From positions 1 to 64,000 of the forward strand of contig JBBDRD010000028.1 in assembly GCA_040905665.1 (NCBI GenBank): 64,000 nucleotides of DNA, written 5' to 3'. The position numbers and the translations under genes are program-made. Source of the stretch: DASVCN01 sp040905665. Its GTDB lineage: Bacteria > Deinococcota > Deinococci > Deinococcales > Trueperaceae. Numbering within the stretch: the first letter of the stretch is position 1; each line of letters starts with the position of its first letter. This document shows positions 24,894-33,963 of the stretch, in pieces. The notes under the pieces are model-generated. The model saw nothing but the letters and a program-made list of their open reading frames with translations, was not told where the DNA came from and did not search any database.

Positions 24894-25769
24894 CTACTCC
24901 AACCCCGCCTGCCCACGCACCACCCGGGCGATGTTGCTAACGTCTTCGTCGCCCAAACCTCTGGCTATCAGGCTCGTCTCGAGCTGCTCCACGTAGGCTG
25001 CCAGCGGAATCGGCACGCCCAGTTCCCGCGCCGCGTCGAGCGCTATCCCCAAATCCTTTCGGTGTAGACGGGTGCGAAACCCCAGCGGGTAGCTGTTACG
25101 GATCATGTTGGGACCGCGGTTGCTGAGGCCCCATGAGCCGGCGGCGCCGCCGGCAATGGCACGGTGCGCCGCTTCGATGTCGATTCCGGCCTTGAGGCCA
25201 AGCGCCAGCCCTTCGGCCACGGCTGCGTAGGTGCCGGCAATGATGACCTGATTCATGGCCTTGGTGAGCTGGCCGCTACCAATCGGGCCCACGAGCGTAA
25301 CGGTCTTGCCAAGCTGTTCCAGCAGCGGCATCGCCCGCTCGAGATCGGCTGCTTCGCCTCCAACCATGATCGAGAGGGAGCCCTGTTGAGCCCCCTCGCT
25401 GCCTCCCGACACGGGAGCGTCCAGCATTGCGACACCCTGTTCCCCAAGCCGTCCAGCCACCTCTCTGGTAGCCGCCGGACTTATCGTGCTCATGTCGATG
25501 AGCAGGCTGCCTTGCGCCATGCCGTGAATGGCGCCGCCACTACCGAGCACCACGGATTGGAGGTCGGTCGTATCGGACACCATGGTTATGACGACGTCGG
25601 CGCCCTGGGCAGCGCCGCAAGGGTCCGCCGCCCGTGCGGCGCCCGCCCGCACCAGCGGCTCCTCGCGCTCGCGAGTTCGGTTATGAACAGTTAGCTGATG
25701 GCCAGCCTCCAGCAAGCGACGCGCCATGGGTGTCCCCATGGTCCCCATACCGATGAATCCGATCCGCAT
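24894..25769 (-). CDS. 3-hydroxyisobutyrate dehydrogenase family NAD(P)-dependent oxidoreductase
   Basis: A 291-residue beta-hydroxyacid dehydrogenase. The Rossmann start RIGFIGMGTMGTPMARRLLE is followed by a substrate-binding DAPVSGGSEGAQQGSLSIMV and the catalytic-Lys segment GSGQLTKAMNQVIIAG. Such enzymes oxidise 3-hydroxyisobutyrate or reduce tartronate semialdehyde, among others; nothing nearby decides between these. ATG 25769 is preferred over ATG 25781 because ggagg precedes it by suitable spacing. It is convergent with the methyltransferase gene. Confidence 0.85.
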   Translation of the reverse strand: MRIGFIGMGTMGTPMARRLLEAGHQLTVHNRTREREEPLVRAGAARAADPCGAAQGADVVITMVSDTTDLQSVVLGSGGAIHGMAQGSLLIDMSTISPAATREVAGRLGEQGVAMLDAPVSGGSEGAQQGSLSIMVGGEAADLERAMPLLEQLGKTVTLVGPIGSGQLTKAMNQVIIAGTYAAVAEGLALGLKAGIDIEAAHRAIAGGAAGSWGLSNRGPNMIRNSYPLGFRTRLHRKDLGIALDAARELGVPIPLAAYVEQLETSLIARGLGDEDVSNIARVVRGQAGLE

Positions 25770-25862
25770 CTGATCCTCCATCTACTCTAACGTCGTCTTC
25801 CGGCCGCCCCCTGGCCCATTGCCAGACTCCCACCGCCAGAGCGCATAACGTAGCCGGGCGCC

Positions 25863-28800
25863 TCAGCTCGAGGATTTCGCGCTCCGCGCTGTCCAGGCCG
25901 CGCTAAGGGCGTCTGGGAGACGCATCCTGCCGCCCGTCAGCACACTCCCGGTTTCCAACAGTGAGGAGAGTGGGGGGCAGCGCAGAACGTCGGGACTCCC
26001 ACTCTCCTCCACGGCTTCACCGAAAATGCGGAGGAGCTTCTGCTGGTAACACCCGAAGACGCCGTCGCAGAGTACATCGGCCAAAGCGGCCGCTGCGAGC
26101 TGCGGGTCACCAGCTCGGAGAGCGGCCTTCATCGTCAACCCGGCAAGCCAGGCCCGCAGCGCGACGTCTGATCGTTCCTGTTCACACACGAGTCGGTCGA
26201 GCGCGGCGCGGGCTTGCTCCAGCTCGTGGAGCGCAGGGGCGACGTCGCCCGACCTAATGAGCGCGACGGCAATATGAGCGCGGATTTGAGCGGTGTGATA
26301 AGGGAAGCCGGCCTCGCTTAGGGCGCAACGTGCCTCCCTGGCAGCTTCTCCGGGATCGGCGTGAACCAGCGAGGCCAGGATACTCGTGTCCCGGCGCAAC
26401 GTCCAATGCAGGCGCCCACCGCCGCTTTCATTAAGGGCACTTTGCACCGACTCGACAAGGGAACGAGCATGTCGAAGGTCGGCGCTCTCGGGGAGATCAT
26501 CTACCGTCCGGAGATAGGGAAGTTGGAAAGGCTGGGCCAAAGCTCGGAACAGGTAGGCATTGCCAAGGCGCAGCGTGCCCCGCAGTACGCGGTAACTGCT
26601 GTCCACCCCCAGGTATGCGCCGTAGCCCTCGAAAGTCACCAGGTTGCCTTCGATAAGCTGGATGGCATCTTGGTGGTTGCCCTCGGCCAGAAGCGCAAGT
26701 GAACGCTCATCCTCGCTGCGTGCAAGCCAAAAGGCCCGCTCCATCTCACCAGCCCACTCATCCTTGGCGAGGGCGATCGCCCTCGCGGCGTCAAAATCCG
26801 CATGGGCGCGATCGAGGGCGCCCAGTTTTCGATGCAGCGTGCCGCGACGGGAGAGGTAGCGGGTCTGTTCGGGAACCAGTGCTTGACTTAGTCGCGACAG
26901 CCTCACCGCTTCGTCCAGCGACTTTAGGGCCGAATCGAAGTGGCCGAGAGTCAGGAGAACGTCGCCACGCTGAAACGCTACTCGCGCTTCGACGAGGTCA
27001 TCTCCGCGGTCCACCGAGTCGAACTCCCCTAGGGCAGTCTCGAGATCACCCCGGTCCTTGGCGATAAGGCCCGCCCACACGGCGGTCTTGGCGCGCGCAA
27101 CGCGGCTCGCACGCCGCTGGTCGGCGCTTGACGGAAGTTTCGGCCGCGCAACCTCCTCGACCAGGCGCGCTGCTTCGTCGAGCTCGCTGCGCCAGCGAGC
27201 AATGCTTGCACGCACCAGCGCCACCTCGGCGTCACGCAGTTCGTTGTTGTCCAGCGGGCACTGCCTCAGAAGCTCCTCCGCCTGCGCCACCTGACCCCGC
27301 AGCACGGCGCCCTCGGCACGCTGAATTAGTGCCCAGCATCTGAGCTCCTGGTGCGAGGACTCCAGGGCGGCAAACGCCTGCAGCGCCCCTGGATGATCGT
27401 GCGCCCCAAGGCGGACGAAGTGCGACGCAACCTGATAGGCGATTCCGTCGAACACCTCTCCGGAACGGAGTTCGAGCTGAGCCGCGTCCCACAGCGGACG
27501 GATGAGCGATTGCTGCAGGCTGGAACTATCGATGCGGCGGGCAAGAGCGTCCCAGTCTCTCGCATGAAAGAGATAGTGGAGATGCCTACTGGCGGCCTCA
27601 CTATTAGGATGTAACTCGGCCTGCTCCCGGTAGAACTCCGCTGCCCGACGGCTGTACTCGCGTAAGCGCTCCGGGTTGGCGGACTGGAGGGAATTGCGTA
27701 GCCGCCTCGCGAACTCACGCGAAAAAGGCCGGTAGCGGTCGGCATCGGGCGGCACCGGATCGAGAAAGGCTAGTTCGAGCGAGCTGGGGGTGTCGTCCAC
27801 CTCACGCACGGAAGAGAGAGCCGCCATCGCGACTGTTGGAAACTCGGCAAGTGAGAGCGACGCCAGCGCGGCGAGGAAGTCCCTCAATCGCTCATCGCCG
27901 GCGCTTGTCACGAGGGCGCCGAGCTGGATGACATGCTGAGCGCTGGCCTCCTCGGAATCGCCGCCACTACCGGGCCAGGGGCCGCGAACCTGAGCCAGGA
28001 GGGTGAGGGTGCGAAGCATTTCGAACGAGCGGCCGGCCCGACGGACTACCGCTTCCAACTGCTTGGCGTCTACCTGGGGCAGCCGTGAGCGCACGAATCG
28101 TCTTGCTTCGCTCGCCGTAGGTGGACTCAGCCTGACCGGCTCATCGAAGGCGCCAGAGCCGGCTATCGCCCTGGCAGGCAAGTCGCTCATGCTAACGAGC
28201 AACCCGACCGAAGGCAGGCGCGACAGTGGGTCGAAAAGAGACATCCAAAGCCACTCGGCCGCGCTTACCCTCGGGACCTCCGCCGTGTTGAGTCTGAGCG
28301 GCGTGGTTCCCAAGCGCTCCTCCTGAACGTTGGTGCGTGAGACGTGGGCCAGCAGGACCAGAGGAGCCGCGATTGCGCGAATGGCATCGAGAATGACTCG
28401 GGCGACCTCGGCTTGGGCGTCCGCTTGTACCGCGAACGCTCCCGATGCTCCCACCTTCACCAGCTTCGACTCGATCACCTCTGCCGGCACGCCTACGCTC
28501 ATCGCCAGCCGCGTGAGACCGGTGGCGAGATTGCCCGAACCGAACTCCAGTCGAACGATACGCTCCGCGGATGTGGGTGCAATTTCGAGCGCCTCTTGGA
28601 TGTAATCGATCAGGAGGGTCTTGCCCGAGCCCGGCCGGCCCGTGAGGAGTAGCTTGGGATAGGCGCCGGAGCGGACGCCGCCTACGAAGGCGCGATAGGC
28701 ACGACGTTTCTCGCGCCCGAGCAGCGTTTCCAGTTCCGTCTCGGAGCCGCTTCCATGCGATAGCAGCACCTCGATTTCGGGGGCGCTGAGCTTGCCCTGA

Positions 28801-29048
28801 CCCGCGCTTTCCCACAGCTGCCCCAGGATCTCGAACAGGACACGTTTGTCGGCCGGTCGGCCCTTGTCACGGTAGATGATGTTGCGAACGACGTTAGGGT
28901 TGGCGCCGCGCTGCTGCATCTGATGGCGCAGCCAGTTGATGCTCCCCTGAATGCCGTGTTCGTCACGGCGGTTCGAAGCGGCCCGGCGCACCTCCTCGAA
29001 CAGCCGGCGCCAGGGACTAACGGCGGCTGAGTGGTTCTGGACGGTCAT
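25863..29048 (-). CDS. Large P-loop NTPase with C-terminal TPR-like repeats
   Basis: A 1061-residue cytoplasmic protein. Residues 30-80 form an unrecognised domain containing GSINWLRHQMQQRGANPNVV. A P-loop GRPGSGKT is at 137-144. The following strand where Walker B is expected reads IAAPLVLLAHVSR and lacks the usual acidic pair, so hydrolysis may be impaired or the acid is elsewhere. From about 450 to 1040 the chain is helical and repeat-like (for example FDSALKSLDEAVRLSRLSQA), as in STAND-type regulators. No DNA-binding or effector domain is evident. It lies downstream of the pilin operon but has its own TAGAAT element. Confidence 0.75.
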   Translation of the reverse strand: MTVQNHSAAVSPWRRLFEEVRRAASNRRDEHGIQGSINWLRHQMQQRGANPNVVRNIIYRDKGRPADKRVLFEILGQLWESAGQGKLSAPEIEVLLSHGSGSETELETLLGREKRRAYRAFVGGVRSGAYPKLLLTGRPGSGKTLLIDYIQEALEIAPTSAERIVRLEFGSGNLATGLTRLAMSVGVPAEVIESKLVKVGASGAFAVQADAQAEVARVILDAIRAIAAPLVLLAHVSRTNVQEERLGTTPLRLNTAEVPRVSAAEWLWMSLFDPLSRLPSVGLLVSMSDLPARAIAGSGAFDEPVRLSPPTASEARRFVRSRLPQVDAKQLEAVVRRAGRSFEMLRTLTLLAQVRGPWPGSGGDSEEASAQHVIQLGALVTSAGDERLRDFLAALASLSLAEFPTVAMAALSSVREVDDTPSSLELAFLDPVPPDADRYRPFSREFARRLRNSLQSANPERLREYSRRAAEFYREQAELHPNSEAASRHLHYLFHARDWDALARRIDSSSLQQSLIRPLWDAAQLELRSGEVFDGIAYQVASHFVRLGAHDHPGALQAFAALESSHQELRCWALIQRAEGAVLRGQVAQAEELLRQCPLDNNELRDAEVALVRASIARWRSELDEAARLVEEVARPKLPSSADQRRASRVARAKTAVWAGLIAKDRGDLETALGEFDSVDRGDDLVEARVAFQRGDVLLTLGHFDSALKSLDEAVRLSRLSQALVPEQTRYLSRRGTLHRKLGALDRAHADFDAARAIALAKDEWAGEMERAFWLARSEDERSLALLAEGNHQDAIQLIEGNLVTFEGYGAYLGVDSSYRVLRGTLRLGNAYLFRALAQPFQLPYLRTVDDLPESADLRHARSLVESVQSALNESGGGRLHWTLRRDTSILASLVHADPGEAAREARCALSEAGFPYHTAQIRAHIAVALIRSGDVAPALHELEQARAALDRLVCEQERSDVALRAWLAGLTMKAALRAGDPQLAAAALADVLCDGVFGCYQQKLLRIFGEAVEESGSPDVLRCPPLSSLLETGSVLTGGRMRLPDALSAAWTARSAKSSS

Positions 29049-29055
29049 CCTCCCG

Positions 29056-29061
29056 ATTCTA
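29056..29061 (-). promoter_or_regulatory. -10 element of the P-loop/TPR gene
   Basis: TAGAAT on the minus strand, seven bases before ATG 29048. A gggagg also lies between, so either leaderless or short-leader initiation is possible. Confidence 0.4.
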
Positions 29062-29097
29062 CTTGAACGGGGTAAACAGGTACACAGATAGTGATTT

Positions 29098-29128
29098 CGG
29101 GAGCGGATTCATTTTCAAGCCGCTCCCG
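29098..29128. terminator. Hairpin terminator after the pilin operon
   Basis: Perfect nine-base stem CGGGAGCGG/CCGCTCCCG with a 13-base loop, between the comZ-like stop and the P-loop/TPR gene. Tails are gaaatc on the minus strand and gtttg on the plus strand. It should separate the pilin operon from the downstream gene. Confidence 0.65.
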
Positions 29129-29157
29129 GTTTGTAGTGCTCTGACTCGGATAATCGG

Positions 29158-30957
29158 TCAGCGCAATTCGTAGGCCTCGACGACGAAGGTGGGCAAGCCG
29201 CTCCGGGGCGCGATTGCGCGGTACGATTGCGGGCGGTTATCGCCGGTGGGCACGAAGAAGACCTCGGCGGGGCTGCCTGCCGATGAACATGAGTCGGGAT
29301 CGTTCGTGGTACAGAAGATGTCGGCGATTACCTGACCGAACAGCTTTGTGCTGTTGCGGATTCGGAATTCGGTACCGGCGTAAATGGCTGCGGTGTAGGA
29401 ATCGTCGTTCGGTTGTCCGACGAGGGAGACGGTCCCTTCGGCGACGATAGAAAGTACGTTGTCCGGAAAGGCGGCATAGGTTTCGTCGGCAACGAAACTA
29501 GCCAGTGCCGTAAAGTCCCCGCCCTCACCGTTGATCGCTTCGAGTGAGAGGCCCGCGAACTTGCGGGTAACGCCATTCTCGTCGCGGGAGAGGGCTCGGT
29601 ACTTCGAGTCCGACGCGATCTCGAGATTCAGGCCACGGAAGTTTACGTTCCCGTAGGTCTTGAAGCCGCCTGATCCGGGATTGAATGTGAAACCGTAAGT
29701 GACACTGTTTACCGTAACCGTGCAGTCGAGATCACTGCTCAGAGTCAGGGTTTTGTCGGGGGATGCCGCGGCAGTGTCGAGAGCCGCCTGGCAAGCAGAT
29801 TTGAGCGCGATGGATTCGCCGTTCGGACTTGCCAACGTTACGGTGCTGCCTCCGCCAGTAGTCAGGACCATCCCGTCGGCTATCGCCTCTTCCTGGATAC
29901 AGGTTCGCCAGCTCTTCGGATCGGGGCAGAAGTGAGTGTCAGGCGACTCATCCAGTTTGGGATAGACGGGAGGCTCGCTGATGTCGAACGGCGTAATACC
30001 CATCTCGGAGCAGACGCCCTTGTTGCCCTTGCATTCGGTCGTCCCTCCTTGGCTTGTGTCGACATCCTCCAGGCCATCGTCGACGGCTACCGTCAGGAGT
30101 CGATTGTCCGGTTCGCCCAGGAGCGTCGAGCCGCCAACAGCTACCTTCCCCGACTCGACGCGCAACGCGGCGCAGAGGTTCCCCGCCGAGCGAACCGCGT
30201 CGACCAGGAATATGGGATTTCCCGATTCGCTGGTCGAGTAACCGTTGAACATCGACATGTCACCGTTGGCTTCGATCACGTAAGCGTCGGGATTATTCTT
30301 GTCGCCCATGATGTAGACGCCACCGTAGATGGTGGTATTGCCGTTGATAAAGCGCATGCCGCTGCCGCTGCCGGCGAATACGGCCTGTTCCAGCGTTGAA
30401 CTGTTCCTAATGAAGTAGGTGGCGGTCGCGGTTGAGGTGGCCCGTACGTTGTCCGACCCTGCCACTGTCCGTCCCACCGACCGGAGCGTAATGCGACTCT
30501 CGTTGTTCGGGTCGCGCAGGAAGCTGACCGTGTAGGTTCCAATGACATCGCCGTTGACATCGGTGACGTTTTCCTGTGTCAGATCGATGCGGTTGCCGTT
30601 CCATTCGGTTCTAGTCGGGTCTCGGTCGAAATTCAGGCCTTCCGAGAGGCTATTCGAGCAGGCGTCGGTGTTAGATGAGCCGCCACTCAGTACCGGGTCG
30701 CTCTCCAGCCACCTGAAGTTCTGGAAGAGGGCGGCCTTGTACTTCTGCAGCCCTGCCTGTGCGACGTACTGAGCCTGGGACGAAGTTGCGTCGTTGCGAC
30801 TTATGGCCATCTCGACTCTCGTCGTGAAAATGGTTCCCAGGATCAGCATGCCCACGATCGAGAGGATCGCAAGGCTGGTCACAAGGGCGACACCATCGTT
30901 CGTTCGGAGGGCCGGCGGGTGCTTACTCGTCGAATTATTCTGCGACATTACGATCAC
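29158..30957 (-). CDS. Large PilX/ComZ-like minor pilin
   Basis: A 599-residue protein with a PilX-type N-terminal segment GVALVTSLAILSIVGMLILG, a single hydrophobic helix like that of prepilins, then a long exported region rich in beta structure, with IYGGVYIMGDKNNPDAYVIE and several Cys residues. Size and position as the last gene after three prepilin genes match Thermus ComZ, a tip-located minor pilin required for DNA uptake. The homology is inferred from layout, not from an alignment. GTG 30957 overlaps the preceding stop; ATG 30948 is an alternative. Confidence 0.75.
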   Translation of the reverse strand: MIVMSQNNSTSKHPPALRTNDGVALVTSLAILSIVGMLILGTIFTTRVEMAISRNDATSSQAQYVAQAGLQKYKAALFQNFRWLESDPVLSGGSSNTDACSNSLSEGLNFDRDPTRTEWNGNRIDLTQENVTDVNGDVIGTYTVSFLRDPNNESRITLRSVGRTVAGSDNVRATSTATATYFIRNSSTLEQAVFAGSGSGMRFINGNTTIYGGVYIMGDKNNPDAYVIEANGDMSMFNGYSTSESGNPIFLVDAVRSAGNLCAALRVESGKVAVGGSTLLGEPDNRLLTVAVDDGLEDVDTSQGGTTECKGNKGVCSEMGITPFDISEPPVYPKLDESPDTHFCPDPKSWRTCIQEEAIADGMVLTTGGGSTVTLASPNGESIALKSACQAALDTAAASPDKTLTLSSDLDCTVTVNSVTYGFTFNPGSGGFKTYGNVNFRGLNLEIASDSKYRALSRDENGVTRKFAGLSLEAINGEGGDFTALASFVADETYAAFPDNVLSIVAEGTVSLVGQPNDDSYTAAIYAGTEFRIRNSTKLFGQVIADIFCTTNDPDSCSSAGSPAEVFFVPTGDNRPQSYRAIAPRSGLPTFVVEAYELR

Positions 30958-31649
30958 TGGCCCTTCATGTTCGGTATGAGGACTTCTTGCGCCATCGCGA
31001 AGCAGAGCCGATCGGCAGGACAGTTAGTGTCGGGGGCTGCATTGTGCGGCCACTGGGACTGGGCGGAGATGGAGATAGACGCCGACCTGCCGTAGGCACC
31101 GCTACAAGTGGTGTTGTCGAATTCCTCATAGACGTTGCCGTTGCTGCAGATGACTTTCACCTTGAACTCGAGGAGGTCGGGAGCCAGCTCGATGAACGAT
31201 GCCGTGTCCTCGCAGGGCACATCGGACCGCTCCAGGACCGTACCGGTGACGCGATAGGTAACGTCTCGACAGGCGTCGGTCGACGTGAATTGTGAACTTA
31301 GGTAGCGAACGGCGATGACGGAGGTAGTCGCATTGACGTTTTCGACGGTAAGGCAGCCCAAGCCGCCGTCGAAACAGAATGGCCACGTGACCGTGTTATC
31401 TTTCGCTCCACTGCTGGTGAGGTATACCGAATTGCCGGCCAGCGCCAGATCCTGCGTCGCCAACTGCATCGATACACGGACACGGTCTTGCAGTTCGCTG
31501 CGCGTCTGAATATTTTGCTGCATCCGCGCCTGTTGACTGAGGAAGGCGGCAGCTGCGCCCAAAATGATGACCAGGATGAACCCGGCTATCAGCAACTCGA
31601 CGACTGTCATGCCGCTGTTACCCGACTCGCCGCGAATGGTGTTCCTCAT
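30954..31649 (-). CDS. PilW/PilA3-like minor prepilin
   Basis: A 231-residue type IV prepilin. The leader MRNTIRGESGNSG ends in Gly before MTVVELLIAGFILVIILGA, with Glu at mature position 5, the signature cut and N-methylated by prepilin peptidase. The soluble domain has paired cysteines and sequence typical of PilW-type minor pilins. It overlaps the genes on both sides by four bases, so translation of the operon is tightly coupled. It probably forms part of the pilus tip. Confidence 0.85.
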   Translation of the reverse strand: MRNTIRGESGNSGMTVVELLIAGFILVIILGAAAAFLSQQARMQQNIQTRSELQDRVRVSMQLATQDLALAGNSVYLTSSGAKDNTVTWPFCFDGGLGCLTVENVNATTSVIAVRYLSSQFTSTDACRDVTYRVTGTVLERSDVPCEDTASFIELAPDLLEFKVKVICSNGNVYEEFDNTTCSGAYGRSASISISAQSQWPHNAAPDTNCPADRLCFAMAQEVLIPNMKGQ

Positions 31650-32167
31650 GTTCGGCCTCCGCCGGGTTGTGGACAGGGTTCGGGGGCGGTGGACGTTGGC
31701 GACGGGAATACGTCATAACAGGTAACCCGGTCGCCGATGGTAATCGTCTGGCCACCGTCGTGTACCGCTGTCACGGTAATCGTCAATACGCCCTCGCCGA
31801 GGATCCCGCCCTCAGCAGCAATGACGTAGTTTACGTCCACGTCGTCGACCGGTACAGAGCCGGTGCATTCATCGCTTCGGTCGACCGGTGTTGGACCCGA
31901 AGGTGGGTTTTGCGGATTCAAGCAGGACCAGTACCAGTCGTGAAAGTCGAAATGTAGGTTTGGTGATGTCCCGGTTACCACAAGCACCGCGGCCATGCGC
32001 TCTTCCAGCACCCGGTTTGCGGCTGCCTTCGTCTCGGTGAGCAGACGTGAGGAGACGCTGGCCTTGATGTTCGTTATCTGGATCAATGCCATCGCGGCGA
32101 AGGCGATACCGATCACCGCCAAGGCGATCAGCACCTCGATCAGTGAGAAGCCGCTTTGCCCGCGCAT
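31646..32167 (-). CDS. PilV/PilA2-like minor prepilin
   Basis: A 173-residue prepilin with leader MRGQSG before FSLIEVLIALAVIGIAFAAM, the canonical class III signal with Glu5. PilV-type features include MALIQITNIKASVSSRLLTE after the helix. It overlaps the neighbouring pilin genes by one to four bases. Its likely role is assembly of the pilus tip together with the GspH-, PilW- and ComZ-like products. Confidence 0.87.
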   Translation of the reverse strand: MRGQSGFSLIEVLIALAVIGIAFAAMALIQITNIKASVSSRLLTETKAAANRVLEERMAAVLVVTGTSPNLHFDFHDWYWSCLNPQNPPSGPTPVDRSDECTGSVPVDDVDVNYVIAAEGGILGEGVLTITVTAVHDGGQTITIGDRVTCYDVFPSPTSTAPEPCPQPGGGRT

Positions 32168-32655
32168 CAGTTCACCTCCGTTCGGCCGGTGGGCGAGATC
32201 GTTACGGTTCGCTGGTTCCCGCCCGTCTGGTCAGTGATTAGGATCGTCTGGTTGCTGCCCGGATTGCGAACGATGCCGCGGCGATCAAAAAAGACCGTGA
32301 GGCTGGTCGGCTGGGAAATGACTGCCCGCCCCAGATCGTCGTCAGAAAAGTCGATCGACTCGGCTATTTCACCGGTGGAGCAGTTCAGAGCGACGGTTTC
32401 GTCGACGTTTCTACAGACCGTTACCGTGCCCGAACCCCCGCCACTACCAGCAACAACCTCGAAGCCGGCGGTATTGTTCGTCCGTATCGCTTCGAACCTG
32501 GCACGGTTGATAGTGGCGGCGACGACCTCGGCCGTCTGCCTCGTTGCGGTACCGCTAGGGTTCATCTGAACGAAACCCGCGCTTAGAATTATGCCGACTA
32601 TGGCGCAAGCCATGATCAGTTCGAGTAAGGAAAAGCCTTGTATCGAGCGACGCAT
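32167..32655 (-). CDS. GspH/FimT (PilA1)-like minor prepilin
   Basis: A 162-residue prepilin, first gene of the operon. The leader MRRSIQG precedes FSLLELIMACAIVGIILSAG. The C-terminal half, with FDRRGIVRNPGSNQTILITD and a final TVTISPTGRTEVN, is typical of GspH/FimT pseudopilins. It corresponds to PilA1 in Thermus. The upstream region to 32795 is shared with the divergent mqnC gene. Confidence 0.87.
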   Translation of the reverse strand: MRRSIQGFSLLELIMACAIVGIILSAGFVQMNPSGTATRQTAEVVAATINRARFEAIRTNNTAGFEVVAGSGGGSGTVTVCRNVDETVALNCSTGEIAESIDFSDDDLGRAVISQPTSLTVFFDRRGIVRNPGSNQTILITDQTGGNQRTVTISPTGRTEVN

Positions 32656-32700
32656 GAGAGCATGCTAGGCGGCCGACTAGGTAGTAGTGTACCCCTGAAT

Positions 32701-32727
32701 GGGGGATGCCAGGTTTTTGAGTCCCCC
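32701..32727. promoter_or_regulatory. Inverted repeat between the pilin operon and mqnC
   Basis: GGGGGA and TCCCCC flank a 15-base spacer in the divergent promoter region. It could be an operator or simply a weak hairpin; no regulator is known. Confidence 0.25.
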
Positions 32728-32781
32728 ACCTCGTAAAGAGACTAAGGGCTGCTTGGGACAGAAACTTCAGATACCCGGTGC

Positions 32782-32787
32782 TATGCT
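32782..32787 (+). promoter_or_regulatory. -10 element of mqnC (leaderless type)
   Basis: TATGCT seven bases before ATG 32795, with no Shine-Dalgarno; supports this start over upstream in-frame ATGs. Confidence 0.5.
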
Positions 32788-32794
32788 CGGCTAT

Positions 32795-33949
32795 ATGACT
32801 CTGCCTGCCGATGTGCTCTCCCGTGCCGCGGCCCGCGAGAGACTTGGTGCCGAAGAAGCGCTGAGCCTCTACCGCCTTCCCCTCTTCGAATTGGCTTCGG
32901 CGGCCGACGCCGCCAGGCGACTGCGCACGGTCCCGGATGAAGTTTCTTACCTCATCGACCGCAACATCAACTACTCGAACATCTGCAACGTCGGTTGTTC
33001 GTTCTGCGGCTTCTACCGCACAGTTCGCCAGGCCGACGCCTACGTCCACACCTATGAGGAGATAGGTGAGAAGGTACGCGAATTGGAGGAGCTCGGCGGC
33101 ACCCGCATCCTCATGCAGGGTGGCGTACACCCCGATTTGCCCTTCGACTGGTACCTCGATCTGCTCGGTTACCTCAAGCAGCATCACCCAAAGGTGCGGG
33201 TCGAGGCGTTCAGTCCCGAGGAGATCAAAGGGATGACCAAACTCACTGGCATGGCCAGTCGCGAGGTCTTGCGGGCCCTCCAAGGAGCCGGGTTGGACGG
33301 TCTTCCGGGTGGTGGCGGCGAGATACTTGTCGACGAGGTGAGGCACGCCAAGCACATTTCCCCTGCCCGTGCCTCTTCCGACGAATGGATCGCCATCATG
33401 GGCGACGCCCAAAGCCTGGGCCTCTATTCGACTGCGACCATGGTGATCGGCTTCGGCGAGACGCCCCAGCAGAGGATCGCCAGTCTCCTGCGCGTTCGCG
33501 ATCAGCAAGACGTCGCTCTGACTAACCACCCGAGCTCGTTCAGCGCCTTCATTTCCTGGACCCTGCAGACGAAAGGCGTGAGGATCGAAGGCAAGGCGCC
33601 GGGTGCCGGCGCTCATGAGTATCTGCAGAACGTCGCGGTGAGCCGGCTGGTGCTGGACAACGTGGATAACTTCCAGGCCTCGTGGCCCACCATGGGCTAC
33701 AAGGTGGCGCAGACGGCCCTCTTCTTCGGAGCCAACGATTTTGGCTCCACGATGCTGGAGGAGAACGTCGTGTCTCAGGCCGGAGCCAAGCACCGCTCCA
33801 CTGCCGAGCACGAAATCATCCGGCAGATAGTGCAGGCGGGCTTCCGGCCGGTGCAGCGGGACAGCGACTACAACATCATCGCCCGGCCCGACGTCATAGC
33901 ACCGCAAGTTGCACCGGCAGCAAGGGTCGCGTCGCCGGGCAACTCGTAG
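32795..33949 (+). CDS. mqnC: Cyclic dehypoxanthinyl futalosine synthase (radical SAM)
   Basis: A 384-residue radical SAM enzyme of the futalosine pathway to menaquinone, cyclising dehypoxanthine futalosine. The [4Fe-4S] cluster motif CNVGCSFC has Cys64, Cys68 and Cys71. Other family segments are TRILMQGGVHPDLPFDWYLD, EAFSPEEIKGM and TATMVIGFGETPQQRIASLL. ATG 32795 is chosen for the -10 spacing and because upstream codons lack homology. The adjacent deaminase gene belongs to the same pathway. MqnE is a close relative, but the QGGVHP motif and the length favour MqnC. Confidence 0.85.
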   Translation: MTLPADVLSRAAARERLGAEEALSLYRLPLFELASAADAARRLRTVPDEVSYLIDRNINYSNICNVGCSFCGFYRTVRQADAYVHTYEEIGEKVRELEELGGTRILMQGGVHPDLPFDWYLDLLGYLKQHHPKVRVEAFSPEEIKGMTKLTGMASREVLRALQGAGLDGLPGGGGEILVDEVRHAKHISPARASSDEWIAIMGDAQSLGLYSTATMVIGFGETPQQRIASLLRVRDQQDVALTNHPSSFSAFISWTLQTKGVRIEGKAPGAGAHEYLQNVAVSRLVLDNVDNFQASWPTMGYKVAQTALFFGANDFGSTMLEENVVSQAGAKHRSTAEHEIIRQIVQAGFRPVQRDSDYNIIARPDVIAPQVAPAARVASPGNS

Positions 33950-33963
33950 CCGCCGGCGCTCGA

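Noticed and set aside
32555..33907. 450-codon minus-strand ORF across the pilin promoter and mqnC
   Set aside because: It is antisense to the well-supported radical SAM gene and lacks any recognisable motif.
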